From Blastomyces gilchristii SLH14081 (Eukaryota; Ascomycota; Eurotiomycetes; Onygenales; Ajellomycetaceae), in NCBI RefSeq assembly GCF_000003855.2, contig NW_003101668.1, positions 1,145,660 to 1,209,659 on the forward strand: DNA of 64,000 nt, read 5' to 3'. Made by a program: the position numbers and the translations under genes. Under the pieces are notes generated by a model, which searched no databases, was not told the DNA's origin, and was given only the letters and a program-made list of their open reading frames with translations. Positions 61,375 through 64,000 of the stretch are shown one piece after another. The first letter of the stretch is position 1. The number at the start of each line of letters is the position of its first letter.

Positions 61375-62960
61375 GAAGTTCATATTAAATGTACTAAGAG
61401 AATGCAAGGAATCAGAATAAGTGAACATAATGATCTCTCACTTCAAGAACAGTAAGATATCAGATGATAAGTATTCTATAAAAGTAGTAGAAGAGATGCT
61501 TTCAAACTTCAAGCTGAGAAAATTGAAAAATGATGTTATGCTCTACTGTTATCTAGAATATGCAGAAGCTCTCTATCTAGAACATTGATTTAGATAAAAC
61601 TTGATAACTCATATATACAAGAAATTCAGTCACTTAGAAAGCTCTGAACTTATGAGTATACTTGAATCAAGAGTATACTGATCAAGCATGACTGAGAACA
61701 TTCAGATATACACTCATAAGTGCCTGAATTATCAGGTCATGAAAGAATCTAAGAAAGGATTAGAATGTGAGAAAGTATAATATCAGATGAAGTGTATAAT
61801 ACAACTGTGCAAACAATGAGAGATGAATCTCATAGACATATTACTGTGAATATCAAATGAAAATCAATAAATAATCACTGCTATTGATTACACTACTGAC
61901 TGATCAGTTATGAAAGCTGTTTCAGAGATAACAGAGAAGATGATGATAAAGTTTCTATATAATAAGATCTATATTAACTATGAAATGCTGTGTGAGATTC
62001 TAACTGATAACAGTGTGAATCTCATAGAAGAAGCAGTGAGATATTTTAGAAGTCAGTTACAGACAAGACATTGTAGAATAACATCATATCATCTGCAGAT
62101 AAATGAGAAGATGAAACACTTGAATGAAATCTTGAGTAATATGCTGATAAAATATCTAGTGAGTAAGTCTACAAGACTATGAGATGAATATCTTGAGCAG
62201 GTGCTATTAGTCACACAGATTCAACAGCATGCAGTCTTCAAGCATTCATCATTCTACCTGTTGTATGAATTGCATCCGCGCATTCTGGAGAATGCTTCAG
62301 AAAAGGTGAGAGAGAGAACAGCAGTTACAGATGCAGCAGAAATAACAGTTACAGACATAACAGTTGCAGATGCAGCAGAAACAACAGTTGCAGACACAAC
62401 AGTCACAGATGTGAAACCAAGATTGAAAGAGATCAGTCACACATGTGTAAAAGCTAATAAGTTACTCCTGAATCAAGCAATTCAATTGAAAAGAATACAA
62501 GACTCACTAGTTAAGAAATTGAGTCTCAAGATGAGAATGTAAGTTCTCATACATAATAAGAGTTCTGAGAAGTTCCAACCTAGATGATTTAAGTTATATA
62601 AAATACTCAAATCACATTCTCTGAGAATATACACATTTAAAGAACCAGAGAAACAGGTCTTATATAACTTAATAAATAATTCATAACTTATAAAAGTAAA
62701 GATACAAGATCTGAGCAGATTATGATTATTCACAGCACTATCATCACTATTGAAAACAAAGAGACTTATAATTGAAAAGTCTTACAAAGTAAGAGAAATC
62801 ATAGACACTTACAAATCAGATAATCTCACTTATTTCAATCTTTTTATAATTATAAGGAAAGAATGAGAAGCAATGAAGAAATCAGATAAATATTACACTT
62901 TAATAAGTGATAAGACTGTAGTCAGTTATACAATAACACACTGCAGATAGTAGATATAAC
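61375..62960 (+). pseudogene. B3 integrase remnant, right of B2
   Basis: Resumes where B2 interrupted. HKKFSHLE-type zinc region near 61615-61650 (YKKFSHLESSEL), then C-L-N-Y-Q. Catalytic core at 61910-62182: CEILTDNSVNLIEEAVRYF (family 'DnGsnf...') and YHLQINEKMKHLNEIL (family 'yhpqtnGq.Er.n..L'). 62201-62542: HSSFYLLYELHPRIL, then a minisatellite-encoded T-V-T-D-A-A-E repeat (62319-62413), then KRIQDSLVKKLSLKMRM. C-terminal module near 62610-62700: YTFKEPEKQVLYNLINNS, the 'gtY.L....g..l..liNgnrL' type. Otherwise stops. Confidence 0.85.
62319..62413 (+). repeat. Coding minisatellite in the B3 integrase tail
   Basis: Imperfect tandem units built from 'acagttgcagatgcagcaga' and 'acaacagttgcagacacaac' types, encoding T-V-A-D/T-V-T-D and D-A-A-E repeats. 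B2 carries a longer version at 56347-56462. B1 has none. Repeat number therefore differs between three copies of one family. Confidence 0.75.
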
Positions 62961-63524
62961 ACAGTAAAGAGCAGTCTCAAAGTAGCAGACTTGTATATGA
63001 GTCAGATTGCAGAAGAAAAAGAAATTCAGAGTTGAATTTAACTGTTTATATCAGTTTCATTGCAGAGATTACACAGAATAAATCATCTGAAACATTCACA
63101 GATGCATGAGATCAAGTCATCTTAATCTCTGAGAACACTCAGAGATTAAGTAAGGTTAGTTTCAATGAGCTGTTCACTGTAGTGATCTGAGCAGGTGAAG
63201 AGAGACAGTATAATGCATGAGACAGAGTCACAAGATGAAAGCTGCTAAACCTAGTCACTGAATGCTGTATTATATAGAGGTCATATAAGAGTAGTGACTA
63301 GCAGACAAAGAAAAAGTGTAAGAAAAGAGAAGAGATAATGAATTGATTATCAACTGTAAAAGTCAGCTGCAAAAGACAAATGTTATTATACACATTTTAT
63401 CATTTTCATATATCACACATTTAATCTATTTTCAACATCACATCACCTGAAAAGAAAAACATCAAAAATAAAGAAAATCTTAAAACTCAAGGTCTGCAAG
63501 AGATTCAAGAGCTGTAAGCTACTC

Positions 63525-64000
63525 TCATAATAACACTATATATATCTCTAATTGCTCTAGTGCTCTGTGTACAACATTAATATCATTTATCACAAGATTG
63601 ACTGGAATGTCAATATAGAAATGTGTACACATACATATAGAAAAATTGAAGAAGAGCGTGAAACTCACAGAATCAGAAGTCAGAGCAGAGAGGACAGAGG
63701 CAGAAGAAATAGAAGAAGAAGAAGATACAGAATCAGATAAACAACAGTGAGAGTCATCTGAGACTGAATACTTACAACTCAGTGTATATACAACCTTTCT
63801 CATAGAGAAGAGAGAGAAAGTGATGAGAGAAGCTTAAGAGCAGAAGAGAGTAGTCTCAGCAGTATTATTATCTTTGATTAAATGATCTCTGACACTGAAG
63901 CAACTAAGAACTATTATTAGTGTACAAAACTGTAAAAGCAGGGATAACAATTATCAAATAAACATCTACTGATCTTAGAATTGTACATGCAATTACAACA
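63525..64000 (-). pseudogene. Antisense accessory gene of family B, B3 copy (cut by the window edge)
   Basis: Minus strand, again opposite to gag-pol. Block III at 63803-63525 ends CMCTHFYIDIPVNLVINDIN...HRALEQLEIYIVLL, close to B1 and B2. Upstream on the minus strand, 64000-63922 reads CCNCMYNSKISRCLFDNCYP and ends at a stop; this is the end of the Cys module with all its Cys kept. The rest of block II and block I lie outside the window. Confidence 0.55.

Larger units (their letters stand above)
53082..61378 (-). mobile_element. B2: 8.3 kb Gypsy family B element inserted in B3
   Basis: Body 53086-61374, LTRs of 166 bp at both ends, flanked by a 4 bp duplication gaag (53082-53085 and 61375-61378). 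It is inserted in opposite orientation into its own relative B3; the joined flanks match B1/B2 sequence near 57370-57420 (reverse). Minus strand: gag, protease, RT, RNase H, integrase. An antisense gene lies between the integrase and the left LTR. This is the uninterrupted reference for family B here. Confidence 0.95.
41063..64000 (+). mobile_element. B3: Gypsy family B element, split by D3, L1 and B2, running off the window
   Basis: Plus-strand element with 5' LTR 41063-41240; the 3' LTR lies beyond 64000. Segments: 41063-42132, 42637-43011, 50523-53085 and 61375-64000. Removing D3, L1 and B2 restores collinearity with B2 and B1 read in the opposite direction. The order is gag, protease, RT, RNase H, integrase, antisense gene. 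It was inserted into L5 ORF1. Confidence 0.93.

Noticed and set aside
1..64000. CRISPR arrays, bacterial operons, prophage, rRNA
   Set aside because: No regularly spaced short repeats, no ribosome-binding-site-led gene strings, no rRNA-like stretches. All repeats are explained by eukaryotic transposable elements.

Overview
This 64 kb window looks like one block of silenced, AT-rich heterochromatin from a filamentous ascomycete-type fungus. I find no intact host gene, no rRNA gene and no functional tRNA gene. Almost everything is transposable elements inserted into one another. They carry a RIP-like mutation footprint: C-to-T changes on both strands, CC/GG and CG nearly eliminated, CA/TG partly changed, and Trp TGG codons turned into TGA. 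The fungal assignment rests on chromodomain Gypsy elements, a Tad1-like LINE with RNase H, a pogo transposase with a C-terminal zinc knuckle, and the RIP-like damage. I cannot name the species.

Element families: A is a chromovirus-type Gypsy element, about 5.7 kb, with LTRs of about 295-324 bp and 5 bp target duplications; copies A1, A2 and A3 are all on the minus strand. B is a second Gypsy family, about 8.3 kb, with LTRs of about 166-178 bp and 4 bp target duplications; B1 and B2 are minus, B3 is plus. L is a LINE of about 7.5 kb with a (TAA)n tail and 13-15 bp target duplications (L1-L5 plus one fragment). S is a tRNA-derived SINE of about 375-407 bp with a (TAA)n-type tail. D is a non-autonomous element of about 505 bp with 10 bp target duplications (three copies). 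There is also one pogo-like transposase remnant.

Layout: 1-5674 is A1, with a SINE head fragment at its left LTR. 5675-11190 holds unassigned degenerate DNA, two SINEs, a LINE 3' fragment, MITE D1 and the pogo remnant. From about 11191 the old LINE L4 acts as the outermost host of a nest that runs past the right edge. L4 is split first by B1 (12292-25606), which is itself split by A2 (15744-21485). It is split next by the inverted LINE L3 (25627-38991), which contains A3 (with a SINE inside), another SINE, LINE L2 (with a SINE inside) and MITE D2. It is split last by a SINE that was cut by LINE L5. L5 is cut by B3 (41063 to beyond 64000), and B3 contains MITE D3, the full-length LINE L1 (43012-50522) and B2 (53086-61374). 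Target duplications and uninterrupted paralogues inside the window support most of these joins.

The most interesting signal is in family B. Between the integrase and the 3' LTR there are about 3 kb holding an antisense reading frame that recurs in all three copies. Its centre is a cysteine-rich module resembling the fungal DUF3716 pattern. The second is the shared 3' tail of the SINE and the LINE, which suggests the LINE mobilises the SINE. The third is the mutation pattern: it prefers CC and CG, leaves element 5' ends less damaged, and breaks L1 by substitutions only, leaving both of its frames free of indels.
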